Assembly (NCBI GenBank): GCA_000012145.1 | Contig: CP000053.1 | Location: 1,364,001-1,428,000, forward strand | DNA from: Rickettsia felis URRWXCal2 | Lineage (GTDB): Bacteria > Pseudomonadota > Alphaproteobacteria > Rickettsiales > Rickettsiaceae | Reading direction: 5' to 3' | DNA: 64,000 nt | Part shown: in pieces, positions 28,427 through 39,491 of the stretch | How positions within the stretch are numbered: the first letter of the stretch is position 1 | Layout of the letters: every line of letters begins with the position of its first letter | Made by a program: the position numbers and the translations under genes | The notes under the pieces: generated by a model | Seen by the model: only the letters and a program-made list of their open reading frames with translations | What the model was told of the DNA's origin: nothing | The model's database searches: none

Positions 28427-29569
28427 TTAGTATCCGTATTCTCCTAACACCTTAATAACATCATCATACATATAACTTTCATAAGCACCGGCTTCGAGTA
28501 ATAATTTTGTAGCTACGGTACAATTATTACTCTTTGCTAAGCCTAAAGGATTTAAGCCCGATTTATCACGATAATTAATATCCGTAGTGTGTTCAATCAA
28601 AAACTGGATTAATTCTTCACCGCAATTAGCTTTTATAGCATGATGTAAGCCGCTACGTCCTAATTGGTCTTTATACTGGGCATCAACACCCTTACTATAT
28701 AAAGTTTCTACTAACTCCAAATCATCAGCATATATTGCTTTTTGTAAAAGCTTTTGTCCTAAAGCTTTATCAAATCCTGCATTATCTTTAATCAAAACTT
28801 TTACTAGTTTCGAGAGATTTATATTCTTATCGTAAATTTGAGCTACTTTTTCTAGAAGAGTTTGCTGCCCCGTGTTTTTACCGACTAGCGTATGATTTAC
28901 TAGATACTCTATTAATTTCATATCTTCAGAATCAATAGCAAGTTCAAAAATCTTATAACCGAGTTCGCTTTTAATATCAAATTTAGCACCTTTGATAATT
29001 AATGCTTTTACTGATGAAATGTTCTTCGATTCTACGGCTAACTCTAAAGGGGTTTTATTATTATGATTTTTATCATGAAAAAACCGTACTATTTCTCCAC
29101 GCCCCATTGCTTCTGCCCAATCATGTAAAGTATATCCATATTTATCGTACTTTTGAAATTCCGTATTTTCATATAAATATTCTACCATTTCTACATTATC
29201 GATTTTTATTGCTAAATGAATAGCAGACCAACCATACATGTTAGGAGCAATTTTTCCTCCCATCTGAACTAAGAATTTTACTGTTTCTAAATCATTGCCA
29301 AGTATTGCTAGCTCCAAAGGAGTTCTGCATTTAGCATCTGTAGCATTAATATTTTTTTCATTACATAAAGCTTTTACTAACTTTAGTTCTTTAGCTCCTA
29401 CCGCTATATGTAAATCCGACCATTTATTATCTCTTATAGCCATCGGGTTTACTTTCGCTATCTTAGCTTTTAAAGCTTTAAGACGTGATATTATATAATC
29501 TTTAGGGGCAATTTTTGTATATGAGGTATAGTAATTTGGGTGTCTAGTGACAGTATTAAAGGTAGTCAT
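28427..29569 (-). CDS. Ankyrin repeat protein
   Basis: 380-residue protein with about eight ankyrin repeats from residue 50 onward: WSDLHIAVGAKELKLVKALC, CRTPLELAILGNDLETVKFL, WSAIHLAIKIDNVEMVEYL, KTPLELAVESKNISSVKALI, and near the end RSGLHHAIKANCGEELIQFL and KSGLNPLGLAKSNNCTVATK. An in-frame start exists at 29635, but the ATG at 29569 (MTTFNTVTRHPNYY) gives a more natural N-terminus; neither has a strong ribosome site. There is no signal peptide or membrane segment. Ankyrin proteins of intracellular bacteria often act on host proteins after secretion; that role is an inference here. Confidence 0.9.
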   Translation of the reverse strand: MTTFNTVTRHPNYYTSYTKIAPKDYIISRLKALKAKIAKVNPMAIRDNKWSDLHIAVGAKELKLVKALCNEKNINATDAKCRTPLELAILGNDLETVKFLVQMGGKIAPNMYGWSAIHLAIKIDNVEMVEYLYENTEFQKYDKYGYTLHDWAEAMGRGEIVRFFHDKNHNNKTPLELAVESKNISSVKALIIKGAKFDIKSELGYKIFELAIDSEDMKLIEYLVNHTLVGKNTGQQTLLEKVAQIYDKNINLSKLVKVLIKDNAGFDKALGQKLLQKAIYADDLELVETLYSKGVDAQYKDQLGRSGLHHAIKANCGEELIQFLIEHTTDINYRDKSGLNPLGLAKSNNCTVATKLLLEAGAYESYMYDDVIKVLGEYGY

Positions 29570-29654
29570 TGAATTATTTCCATTATTTAATATATTGCGG
29601 CGGCAATTATTAAAATATATTAATAATAATGTCAATGATAAATGTAAGCCGAGC

Positions 29655-29943
29655 CGTCATTGCGAGGAAAATTACGGAGTAATTGACGAAGCAATCTCAG
29701 GAATTTTATACTACTTCATGAGATTGCAGCAAAGCTTCGCTCCGGCGTTGTTGCATGGCTCATTTTATGTCATTCCCGCGCAGGCGGGAATCCAGAGAAA
29801 AAGTATAAATACAGCAAATTTTTAAAATTAAAAGCTCGATTTATCTCGCTTTATGCTGGATTTCCGCCTGCGCGGGAATGACATAGCCGAATTTGCAACA
29901 ATTTTCGATCCATGCAACAAGACTCTTCGCTCCTCGCAATGAC
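29655..29943. repeat. Nested repeats: family B copy inside a split family A copy
   Basis: A family A left half (29655 to about 29748, cgtcattgcgaggaaaatta) is interrupted. A complete family B palindrome fills 29767-29884 (atgtcattcccgcg to gcgggaatgacat). The family A right end (cttcgctcctcgcaatgacg) returns at 29924-29943. The arrangement implies B entered A after A was in place. The remainder of the 400-base gap between the ankyrin gene and ftsK holds no gene. Confidence 0.75.
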
Positions 29944-29983
29944 GGTTCAGGCAATACCTGCTCGCAATGACGAAAAACCACTC

Positions 29984-32239
<2,256 letters not shown>

Positions 32240-32263
32240 TTACTAAAATGATACAAGAGTAAT

Positions 32264-33238
32264 TTATAACTTATCTTTAATCTCATTTATTGTTAGTCTT
32301 TGTTTTTTTAGTTGCTGGATTTTCTTACATTGCTGCAGTGCCTCTATGGAATAAAGCTGATAATTTGACCTAGTAATATCCGCAATCTCAAGCAATCCGG
32401 CCTTAGTCCAAAAACGAATCGTAGAAACAGTTTCCCCGATAGCTTTAGCTAGTTCTCCAATTTTCATTAATTTTTCCGGCTTTTTAATATCTGATGCTTC
32501 TTGTCCTGTTACTGCTTTCAAATAAATATCAAATGAGCGATTAACGGCGTTGTAAATAATTTTTTGATACTTCTCTTTTGATCCTCCAAGTTGTGCAGTT
32601 TCAAGAGATGTAATATACGCTAACCGTTCTTGCGGTCTTATAATTGCGGGAGGATAACCCTTCATAATTAAAATTAAATTCATTAAAAGACGGGCAGTAC
32701 GACCGTTCCCGTCGGAAAATGGATGAATTGTTACAAGTCTATAGTGAGATTCTGCCGCAAGCTCTATCGGGTGAATTTTTTCTACTGAACTTAACCAAGA
32801 TATAAAATCTGCCATCAAAGCAGGTACTTTCATAGGGTTAGGCATTACTATGGTAGATCCTGAAATACGTACCGGTACATGTCTATAATGTCCTGCGTTA
32901 TAGTCATCAATGCCATGAAGAATTGTATGATGAATTGCTAAGATGTCTTTTTCCGTAATTTGACTATATTTCTTCTTAGCAAGCTTGTATACTACATCTA
33001 AAGCTTTTGCATGGTTTGTAGCTTCAAGATGTTCTACTAACGTTTTACCTCCTATAGTTAATCCTTTTTCAATAACTATAGCAGTTTCTCCGCGTGATAA
33101 GGTATTGCCTTCAATAGCATTACTGGTATAAGTTAGCTCTACTTTAAACCATTCGTCTAAATTCTTAGCCAATTCAGGGCTTAATGGACGGAACTCATCT
33201 AATTGCTTTTTTTTCTTATCTATAATATTATATTGCAT
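32264..33238 (-). CDS. Fic family protein with C-terminal MerR-like helix-turn-helix
   Basis: 324-residue Fic/DOC-family protein, which normally transfers AMP or another nucleotide group onto target proteins. The Fic motif HPFSDGNGRTAR lies at residues 172-183. An N-terminal inhibitory-helix motif SNAIEGN (39-45) fits class II autoinhibited Fic enzymes. The C-terminus (about 258-324, MKIGELAKAIGETVSTIRFW, then YSIEALQQCKKIQQLKKQRL) resembles a MerR-type winged helix, so the protein may also bind DNA. It is 42 bases upstream of ftsK on the same strand. Targets are unknown. Confidence 0.9.
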   Translation of the reverse strand: MQYNIIDKKKKQLDEFRPLSPELAKNLDEWFKVELTYTSNAIEGNTLSRGETAIVIEKGLTIGGKTLVEHLEATNHAKALDVVYKLAKKKYSQITEKDILAIHHTILHGIDDYNAGHYRHVPVRISGSTIVMPNPMKVPALMADFISWLSSVEKIHPIELAAESHYRLVTIHPFSDGNGRTARLLMNLILIMKGYPPAIIRPQERLAYITSLETAQLGGSKEKYQKIIYNAVNRSFDIYLKAVTGQEASDIKKPEKLMKIGELAKAIGETVSTIRFWTKAGLLEIADITRSNYQLYSIEALQQCKKIQQLKKQRLTINEIKDKL

Positions 33239-33361
33239 GTAGTAAAATATAAAGTGTTACCTAATACTTTATACTAAATTTATTCAAACATCAAGCTTAA
33301 TTAGTTAGTGTTTTAAAAGAACTTATAGTATAATGATTTTTTAAAAGAATTTAAATTAAAC

Positions 33362-34141
33362 ATGACCATAAAAATCCACACGGAAAAAGATTTCATAAAG
33401 ATGCGGCTAGCTGGAAAATTAGCTGCAGAGACGCTCGATTTTATTACTGATTACGTAAAACCGAACGTCACTACTAATAGTTTAAATGACCTTTGTCATA
33501 ATTTTATTACTTCTCATAATGCCATTCCTGCACCGTTAAATTATAAAGGCTTTCCGAAATCGATTTGTACTTCTATAAATCATGTGGTTTGTCACGGCAT
33601 TCCAAACGATAAACCATTAAAAAACGGTGATATAGTAAATATTGATGTTACAGTAATTTTAGACGGTTGGTACGGTGATACTAGCCGTATGTATTATGTC
33701 GGTGACGTAGCAATTAAGCCAAAGCGTCTTATTCAAGTAACTTATGATGCAATGATGAAAGGGATTGAAGTAGTTAGACCAGGGGCTAAACTCGGTGATA
33801 TTGGGTATGCTATTCAACGCTATGCCGAAAAACATAATTATTCTGTGGTTAGAGATTATACCGGTCACGGTATCGGAAGAGTTTTTCATGACGAACCGTC
33901 AATATTAAATTACGGTCGCAGCGGCACGGGTCTAACGTTAGAAGAAGGGATGTTTTTCACCGTTGAACCTATGATAAATGCCGGTAATTATGATACTATA
34001 TTAAGTAAATTAGATGGATGGACGGTTACTACACGTGATAAATCACTATCGGCTCAATTTGAGCATACTATAGGCGTGACTAAAGACGGTTTTGAAATAT
34101 TTACGTTATCACCTAAAAAACTTGATTATCCTCCATACTAA
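33362..34141 (+). CDS. map: Methionine aminopeptidase type I
   Basis: 259-residue enzyme that removes the N-terminal methionine from new proteins. The dinuclear-metal ligands of the family are present in NIDVTVILDGWYGDTSRMYY, TGHGIGRVFHDEP, FTVEPMINAG and AQFEHTIGV, and CTSINHVVCHGIP supplies the substrate-site histidine. The length is normal. It is divergent from the fic gene and upstream of the radC remnant. Confidence 0.97.
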   Translation: MTIKIHTEKDFIKMRLAGKLAAETLDFITDYVKPNVTTNSLNDLCHNFITSHNAIPAPLNYKGFPKSICTSINHVVCHGIPNDKPLKNGDIVNIDVTVILDGWYGDTSRMYYVGDVAIKPKRLIQVTYDAMMKGIEVVRPGAKLGDIGYAIQRYAEKHNYSVVRDYTGHGIGRVFHDEPSILNYGRSGTGLTLEEGMFFTVEPMINAGNYDTILSKLDGWTVTTRDKSLSAQFEHTIGVTKDGFEIFTLSPKKLDYPPY

Positions 34142-34184
34142 ACTATAGGATAAAAATTGATTTTGTTGTATGGTTTGGTTTTTC

Positions 34185-34305
34185 CGTCATTACGAGAAGA
34201 ATTACGTAGTAATTCGACGAAGCAATCCAGTAAAAAATTCTGTAAATAAGAATTTTTTTAATTATTTTTCTGGATTGCCACGTCGCTTCGCTCCTCGCAA
34301 TGACG
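34185..34305. repeat. Palindromic repeat, family A (long form)
   Basis: cgtcattacgagaagaatta to gctcctcgcaatgacg, with an AT-rich centre containing aaaaaattctgtaaataag and its near complement. This long form also occurs at 28041, 37840, 40686, 43582 and 59015. Confidence 0.85.
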
Positions 34306-34390
34306 GTTCGGGTATTCATGCAACAACTCCCCGGCTCCACGGGGATGACATCAACAACATTTTACTTATTTATAAGAGTAAACATAAAGA

Positions 34391-35096
34391 ATGTTAGAAA
34401 ATAATTTGATAGAATTTAGTAATGATGATACGCCTCATTTATAGGTCACCGTAAAAGAGTAAAAGAACGCTTCGTCGCTGCCGGAGCAGAACATTTTTCC
34501 GATTACGAATTACTTGAAGTAATGTTATTTTCGGCTATCCCTCGTAAAGACGTAAAACCTCTTGCTAAAAAATTACTTGATCATTTTGATATTACGGATT
34601 TAATTAACCTTGATAAGGAAAGGCTACTTAGTATTAAAGGCACCAATGAAAATTTATATATCAATTTTGCTTTAATACGTGAGTTGATAAATAGAGTATT
34701 GAAACAAAAAATAATAAATAAAAATATTATTGCTTCTTGGAGTTCTTTGATTGATTATTTAAAAGTTAATATGGGTAATATGCGACTAGAGCAATTTCGT
34801 ATATTATTTTTGAATAAGAAAAATATTTTAATTGCCGATGAGGTTTTAAGTCAAGGAACTATAGACCAAGCTGCAGTATATCCACGTGAGATAATTAAAC
34901 GAGCTTTATTTAATGAAGCAAGCAGCCTTATACTTGTGCATAATCATCCAAGCGGAGCCCTGAACCTTCAAAAGCCGACATTCATATGACAAATAAGATA
35001 GTAGAGACATGCCAAACCGTAAATATTATGGTACATGATCATGTCATTATAAGTAATAACAAATATTATAGTTTTAAATCTAATATGTTACTATGA
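34391..35096 (+). pseudogene. radC: RadC family protein, two frameshifts
   Basis: Remnant of RadC, a JAB/MPN-domain protein of uncertain role in DNA repair. The ATG at 34391 opens MLENNLIEFSNDDTPHL and meets TAG at 34442. One missing base near 34438 would restore IGHRKRVKERFVAAGAEHFS and DYELLEVMLFSAIPRK. The long middle runs to the metal-binding motif LVHNHPSGA, then a second shift near 34961 ends the frame. The other frame continues EPSKADIHMTNKIVETCQTV to SFKSNMLL and a TGA at 35094-35096 that overlaps the next gene's ATG. A fragment from 34522 to 34989 is the longest still open. Confidence 0.88.
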
Positions 35097-36076
35097 ATAT
35101 AAATAGCTATAGCATACTGTTGATACTTTCTTTTATAGCAACCGCTATATTAACACATATATTAACTAAATATCTTCCTACTATCGGTTTGGTTGATGTA
35201 CCGAGTAGCCGTCGCTCTCATGATAAGATAACACCGCGCGGTGGCGGTCTTGCTATTGTAATTGTCGTAATGATTGCTTTGAGCGGGTTTGAATATATAA
35301 CGAGCAATAACCTTGCTAATTCAATAAAAATATTACCGTTATTATTGGTAATTGCCTCGATTTCCTTTTTAGATGACTTAAAAGCCGTACCTATTCTAAT
35401 TCGTTTAATATTCCACTTAATTTGTGCAGCTTTTGCTATTTTTCTTTTTTCGCAGGTAAATTCCATTCATATAATAATATATTCTATTTTAGTTATAGCT
35501 TTAAGCGGTTTTATTAATATATATAATTTTATGGACGGTATAGACGGTATGAGTTGTGTGGAATCTATCCATCTATCTAGCACCATGCTTATATTATGTT
35601 TCTTACAATTTCCTGCTATTGATAATCCGTATTTTATAGCTAGCGTAAATGTGATTATTCTTGGTTGTTCTTGTGGTTTTTTAATATTTAATTGGCATCC
35701 GGCAAAAATATTTTTAGGAGATGTGGGAAGTATTAGCCTTGGATTCTTAACAGGCCTTTGCTTACTCTTGCTTGCTCTTACAAGCACTAATTTATTTGTA
35801 GCTTGTGCTATTGCTAGCCTATATTACATCACTGATGCAGTGCTAACCATATTAATTCGGCTACTCAATAAAGAAAAAATTTGGCAGCCTCATCTAAAAC
35901 ATTTTTTTCAAAAAGCAGTACAGAAAGGTAAGTCTCATAAACAAGTAGTATCGATTATAGCAGTTTGTAATATATTTTTAATGATTATATCGGTTACATC
36001 CCTATATTTTCCCGTAATATCTATAATGCTTGCAATAGCCGTCATAACTTTAACAGTGCAGAGTTTATTAAAATGA
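35093..36076 (+). CDS. Undecaprenyl-phosphate sugar-1-phosphate transferase (WecA/TagO/Rfe-like)
   Basis: 327-residue polytopic membrane enzyme of the MraY/WecA family (about ten hydrophobic segments), which starts a lipid-linked glycan by moving a sugar-1-phosphate onto undecaprenyl phosphate. Family motifs are VPSSRRSHDKITPRGGGLAI, SFLDDLKAVP, NIYNFMDGIDGMSC, WHPAKIFLGDVGSISLGFL and a cytoplasmic WQPHLKHFFQKA loop. It most likely begins O-antigen-type polysaccharide; MraY proper is less likely given the motif variants. It is coupled by ATGA overlaps to radC upstream and to the DUF721 gene downstream. Confidence 0.9.
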   Translation: MNINSYSILLILSFIATAILTHILTKYLPTIGLVDVPSSRRSHDKITPRGGGLAIVIVVMIALSGFEYITSNNLANSIKILPLLLVIASISFLDDLKAVPILIRLIFHLICAAFAIFLFSQVNSIHIIIYSILVIALSGFINIYNFMDGIDGMSCVESIHLSSTMLILCFLQFPAIDNPYFIASVNVIILGCSCGFLIFNWHPAKIFLGDVGSISLGFLTGLCLLLLALTSTNLFVACAIASLYYITDAVLTILIRLLNKEKIWQPHLKHFFQKAVQKGKSHKQVVSIIAVCNIFLMIISVTSLYFPVISIMLAIAVITLTVQSLLK

Positions 36077-36396
36077 AGCTAATTAAAGAGGATATCGATA
36101 AAATAGTTAGACGTATATTTGCCAAACAACATCCATTGCTGCCTGAAATCATGATTAACTGGAATAAAATAGTCGGGTTTAATTTCAGCACTAAAGCATT
36201 ACCTTTAAAAATCACCACATATACTTACAAAAAACAGAAAATTAATACGCTATTTATACAAGCAGAAGATAATGCTACGGCAGCAGAACTACCTTATTAT
36301 CAAGATATTATTCTAGAACGTATTAAAATTTATTTAGGCTTTGAGGCAATACATCAAATGAACGTAACGTTTTATAAAGAAAAACCTAAGATATGA
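36073..36396 (+). CDS. DUF721 (DciA-like) protein
   Basis: 107-residue basic protein resembling the DUF721/DciA family. DciA proteins load or assist the replicative helicase DnaB in bacteria without DnaC. The region ILPEI-type start (HPLLPEIMINWNKIVGFNFS), followed by LFIQAEDNATAAELPYYQDI and ILERIKIYLGFEAIHQM, matches the KH-like domain of the family. The start overlaps the upstream stop by four bases. The assignment is by pattern and moderately sure. Confidence 0.75.
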   Translation: MKLIKEDIDKIVRRIFAKQHPLLPEIMINWNKIVGFNFSTKALPLKITTYTYKKQKINTLFIQAEDNATAAELPYYQDIILERIKIYLGFEAIHQMNVTFYKEKPKI

Positions 36397-36421
36397 TAAC
36401 TCTTTAGTATGGGTATCAAAT

Positions 36422-36510
36422 CGTCATTGCGAGGAGCGAAGCGACGTGGCAATCTCTTTTAAATTTCATGAGATTGCTTCGTCGGCATAAATGTCTTCTC
36501 GCAATAACGG
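36422..36510. repeat. Palindromic repeat, family A (short form)
   Basis: cgtcattgcgaggagcgaag to cttctcgcaataacgg in the gap downstream of the DUF721 gene. Confidence 0.85.
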
Positions 36511-36579
36511 GTATAGTACCGGACAATTTTTATTCTATGTCATTCCTAGCTAAAAGCGGGAATCTAGTAATCCTTAATG

Positions 36580-36678
36580 TCACCCCGTGGCTTGCTAACT
36601 AGGTCCATAAAAACAATAAAAAATACTAATAATTTTAGTATTTTTAACTGGATACCGTGGACAAGCCACGGATGACAC
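36580..36678. repeat. Palindromic repeat, family C
   Basis: tgtcaccccgtggcttgcta at the left and gtggacaagccacggatgac at the right, with centre aaaatactaataattttagt. Related copies lie at 53211 and 56776. Partial A and B fragments flank it, making the 430-base gap 36397-36826 mostly repeat. Confidence 0.8.
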
Positions 36679-36764
36679 CGAGTGCGTTTTTCGAGCCATG
36701 CAACAAGACCTTCAGTTGCTCGCAATGACGATTGAGAATCCATGCAGGCAGGTACACAAACAAA

Positions 36765-36794
36765 AAAAGGAGTCTTTAATTAAAGACTCCTTTT
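36765..36794 (-). terminator. Intrinsic terminator downstream of adr1
   Basis: AAAAGGAGTCTTTAA / TTAAAGACTCCTTTT, a perfect 15-base palindrome. On the minus strand it is followed by further T residues. It lies 33 bases beyond the adr1 stop. Confidence 0.8.
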
Positions 36795-36826
36795 TCGTGT
36801 TAATCGCTTATAAAAAGATTTGAGAA

Positions 36827-37696
36827 TTACATATCAAATCTTAATCCTGCCATTAAGTTATTACCTTTATAACGGGTTCCGCCAAATTTAACCTTATTTC
36901 CGACAACATTTTTAGTATTAGTTTTTGATTTACCGTAATCTGTCCAGCTATAAACGAGTTCTGCTTTCACACCTTGTGCAACTTCAAATGAAGTCCCTAA
37001 AGATAATTGATAAGCAAAGTTGGTTTTGTTTTTAGTGGTTCCTGAAAAATTAGTACTACTAATAACATTATTATTAGCAACAGTCTTAGTTGAAATATTT
37101 ACTTTTTCTTTTACTAACGCAGCACCGACACCTGCTCCTGCAAACACTTTAAACATACTTACATCAATAAAATCTACATAACCGTTAAGTAATGCACTTA
37201 CAATAGTAGGTTTATGTTTTACTGATACTGTAGTAGCAGTGGTGGTAGTGGTAGTGCCACCAGGACCACTTGTAAGCACACCTCCTGGAATCACAACACC
37301 ATTAATAATAAGTTGTCCACCTGCTGAAATAACTGTTGGTACAGTAGTAACAGTAGAGCTAGAGGTTGAAACATTTGTAGACTTTTTCATGTGGTTATTT
37401 GTTACCATTCCAATTGTAAAATCAGTTCTTAAATTATCCATGATATAATAACCTGCTCCAATATTACCGGTAAAACCTGTATTGGATTTTAACTTAACAC
37501 TGCTATTTGAAGGCTTTGCTTTATCAAAAATCACGCCACCGGCATTAAGTTTTAAATACCATTGATTTTCCATAGATGATGACATCGATGAATTAGTAGA
37601 TGAATCTACGGAAGAATTCATATCGCAATCAGCGAATGAAAGACCGGAAGTTAAAAGTGCTGTGCTTGCAGCTGCTATTAAAAGTAATTTTTTCAT
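36827..37696 (-). CDS. adr1: Outer-membrane beta-barrel adhesin Adr1
   Basis: 289-residue surface beta-barrel protein, the first of a tandem pair matching the rickettsial adhesins Adr1/Adr2. Signal peptide MKKLLLIAAASTALLTSGLS with cleavage near SFA-DCD. Barrel strands include WYLKLNAGGVIFD, NTGFTGNIGAGYYI, LRTDFTIGMV and the terminal GTRYKGNNLMAGLRFDM. A Ser/Thr/Gly-rich insert between about residues 105 and 160 (STSSSTVTTVPTVISAGG, GGTTTTTTATTV) sits where Adr2 has a short loop and is probably a long surface loop. Gene identity rests on tandem order and size. Confidence 0.85.
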   Translation of the reverse strand: MKKLLLIAAASTALLTSGLSFADCDMNSSVDSSTNSSMSSSMENQWYLKLNAGGVIFDKAKPSNSSVKLKSNTGFTGNIGAGYYIMDNLRTDFTIGMVTNNHMKKSTNVSTSSSTVTTVPTVISAGGQLIINGVVIPGGVLTSGPGGTTTTTTATTVSVKHKPTIVSALLNGYVDFIDVSMFKVFAGAGVGAALVKEKVNISTKTVANNNVISSTNFSGTTKNKTNFAYQLSLGTSFEVAQGVKAELVYSWTDYGKSKTNTKNVVGNKVKFGGTRYKGNNLMAGLRFDM

Positions 37697-37839
37697 ATTG
37701 TTAAATTTTTCCTTTAAATTTTATTAGTTGTTAGTAAAAACGATATTAGATAATAATTTTTACCTAGAATTCGATAAAAAATAGTTTTAAATGACATTTC
37801 TGAGTTGTCATCCTAGCTAATTGCACGGGTTGACTTCAT

Positions 37840-37960
37840 CGTCATTGCGAGAAGAAACTGCAAGTTTTGACGAAGCAATCCAGTAAAAGATTCTGATTTA
37901 CAGAATTTTTTTATTATTTTTTCTAGATTGCCACGCAGCCTATGGCTGCTCGCAATGACG
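37840..37960. repeat. Palindromic repeat, family A (long form)
   Basis: cgtcattgcgagaagaaact to ggctgctcgcaatgacg in the adr2-adr1 gap. Confidence 0.85.
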
Positions 37961-37993
37961 ACTTACCTAAAACTATTAATATATTCTTGTTAA

Positions 37994-38668
37994 TTATATA
38001 TCAAACCTTATACCGGCTGTTAAGTTGTGGCTTTGATAACGCATGCCACCGGTTGATACACTTGTTCCTTGGTAAATTACATTCTTACTTTTTGTTCTAC
38101 CGTCATCTATCCAGCTATAAGCTAGTTCTGCTTTAACACCGTCGGCGATTTGTGCAGAAGTACCTAAAGTTAGCTTGTAAGAGATATTAGTTCTGTTTTT
38201 AGTGTTAGATGAAAGACCTGTTATACCATTATATGTAATTTTCTCTTTAACTAATGCAGGACCAACACCGGCACCGGCAAAAACATCAAACATATCAAAA
38301 TTAGTTAAATCTACATAACCGTTAATAAGTAAACGTGTAATAGTAGGTTTATGGCTTGCTGAAATGTTAGTACCGGTAAAAGGTGCATTAGTTGCAGCTC
38401 CAGATTTCTTTAACTTTCCACCTATTATAGTACCTAAAGTTAAATCGGCTCTAAAATTTTCGGAAATATAATAACCGATACCTAAATCAACCGGAACAGT
38501 TGTATTAGATTTTAATTTAACACCAGTTGCCTTATCTTTTTCTTTATTAAACATTGCTGCACCGGCATCTATTCTTAAATACCAATCATTACCCATGTCA
38601 ACGGCAAATGATATACTAGAAGATAAAATTGTTGCACTTGTAGCAGCTATTAAAAGTAACTTTTTCAT
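37994..38668 (-). CDS. adr2: Outer-membrane beta-barrel adhesin Adr2
   Basis: 224-residue paralogue of the neighbouring Adr1. Rickettsial Adr2 binds host vitronectin, aiding complement resistance. Signal peptide MKKLLLIAATSATILSSSIS ends near FA-VDMG. Barrel strands WYLRIDAGAAMF, VPVDLGIGYYISENFRADLT, YVDLTNFDMFDVFAGAGVG and the terminal GMRYQSHNLTAGIRFDI are shared with Adr1. I start at the ATG at 38668 because GAGGTG lies six bases upstream of it; an in-frame codon three residues earlier is less likely. The two genes are separated by a family A repeat. Confidence 0.87.
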   Translation of the reverse strand: MKKLLLIAATSATILSSSISFAVDMGNDWYLRIDAGAAMFNKEKDKATGVKLKSNTTVPVDLGIGYYISENFRADLTLGTIIGGKLKKSGAATNAPFTGTNISASHKPTITRLLINGYVDLTNFDMFDVFAGAGVGPALVKEKITYNGITGLSSNTKNRTNISYKLTLGTSAQIADGVKAELAYSWIDDGRTKSKNVIYQGTSVSTGGMRYQSHNLTAGIRFDI

Positions 38669-38801
38669 GGTTAGCACCTCAAATTAAATAATTAAACATT
38701 ATCTTTAATGGCATATATAACATATTATATTTTTTAGTTCTATATTTTATCGGTAATTAGATTCATATAATAAAGTTTTGTGACAAAATAAACACATGTA
38801 T

Positions 38802-39131
38802 TTAATTCATATTATTTATATATTTATTAAACTTATTTTTCTCATCTTTAAATTTATCGGCATCAGGCAAGGCAGGCTTTTTCTTGGTAATATTTTTCCA
38901 TCCTTTATTTTCTATAAAATCTTTTGCACGTTCTACCCATTCTATTAACTCCGGTGATTCGGGTTTGATAGCATCTATAGGACAATCAGGAACACATACA
39001 CCGCAATCTATACATTCATCAGGATTGATAACTAGCATAAATTCACCCTCATAGAAACAATCTACAGGGCATACGTCAACGCAATCGGTATATTTACATT
39101 TTACGCATTCATCATTTACAACATAGGTCAT
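38802..39131 (-). CDS. fdxA: Ferredoxin FdxA (3Fe-4S/4Fe-4S, 7Fe type)
   Basis: 109-residue electron carrier. The N-terminal half carries two cluster motifs: [18 protein letters not shown] and [16 protein letters not shown]. The first has the spacing of seven-iron ferredoxins. The C-terminal extension ([18 protein letters not shown]) is usual for alphaproteobacterial FdxA. Its electron partner is not indicated by its neighbours. Confidence 0.94.
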   Translation of the reverse strand: MTYVVNDECVKCKYTDCVDVCPVDCFYEGEFMLVINPDECIDCGVCVPDCPIDAIKPESPELIEWVERAKDFIENKGWKNITKKKPALPDADKFKDEKNKFNKYINNMN

Positions 39132-39161
39132 TTTATACTTCTATTATAGTGAGAGTAGGTA

Positions 39162-39479
39162 TTAGAAAGTATTATTATAACATGCAGCACGTGTTTCGAC
39201 TTTCAACTGCAACCCTAGAGTATTTAATAAAGAACCGATATTGTCAAAACTTGGATTGCCTTTACTAGATAGCATTTTATAAATATGTTGCCTATTTATA
39301 TGAGCTTCTTCAGATATTTTCGCTACACCGCCTCTTGCTATAATTGCTTCCTTTAAAGTAGCAAGGAATAACTCCTTATTATGATCTAAGGAATATTGTT
39401 CTAAAGCTTCGTTAATATAAGCTACTAATACTTCCTCATTTTGTAATTTTTCTTTTAAATAATCTGTAAATTTTTCCAT
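39162..39479 (-). CDS. Antitoxin, HigA-like (HI1420 family)
   Basis: 105-residue addiction-module antidote of the HI1420 type. The N-terminal FTDYLKEKLQNEEVLVAYIN precedes a helix-turn-helix: IIARGGVAKISEEAHINRQH, IYKMLSSKGNPSFDNIGSLL. It lies 12 bases downstream of its toxin on the same strand, the toxin-first order of this family. It appears intact and should repress its own operon. Confidence 0.88.
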   Translation of the reverse strand: MEKFTDYLKEKLQNEEVLVAYINEALEQYSLDHNKELFLATLKEAIIARGGVAKISEEAHINRQHIYKMLSSKGNPSFDNIGSLLNTLGLQLKVETRAACYNNTF

Positions 39480-39491
39480 ATAACACCTAAT

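Noticed and set aside
29655..29943. Insertion sequence
   Set aside because: No transposase reading frame is present here or elsewhere in the window; the repeats are too short and non-coding.
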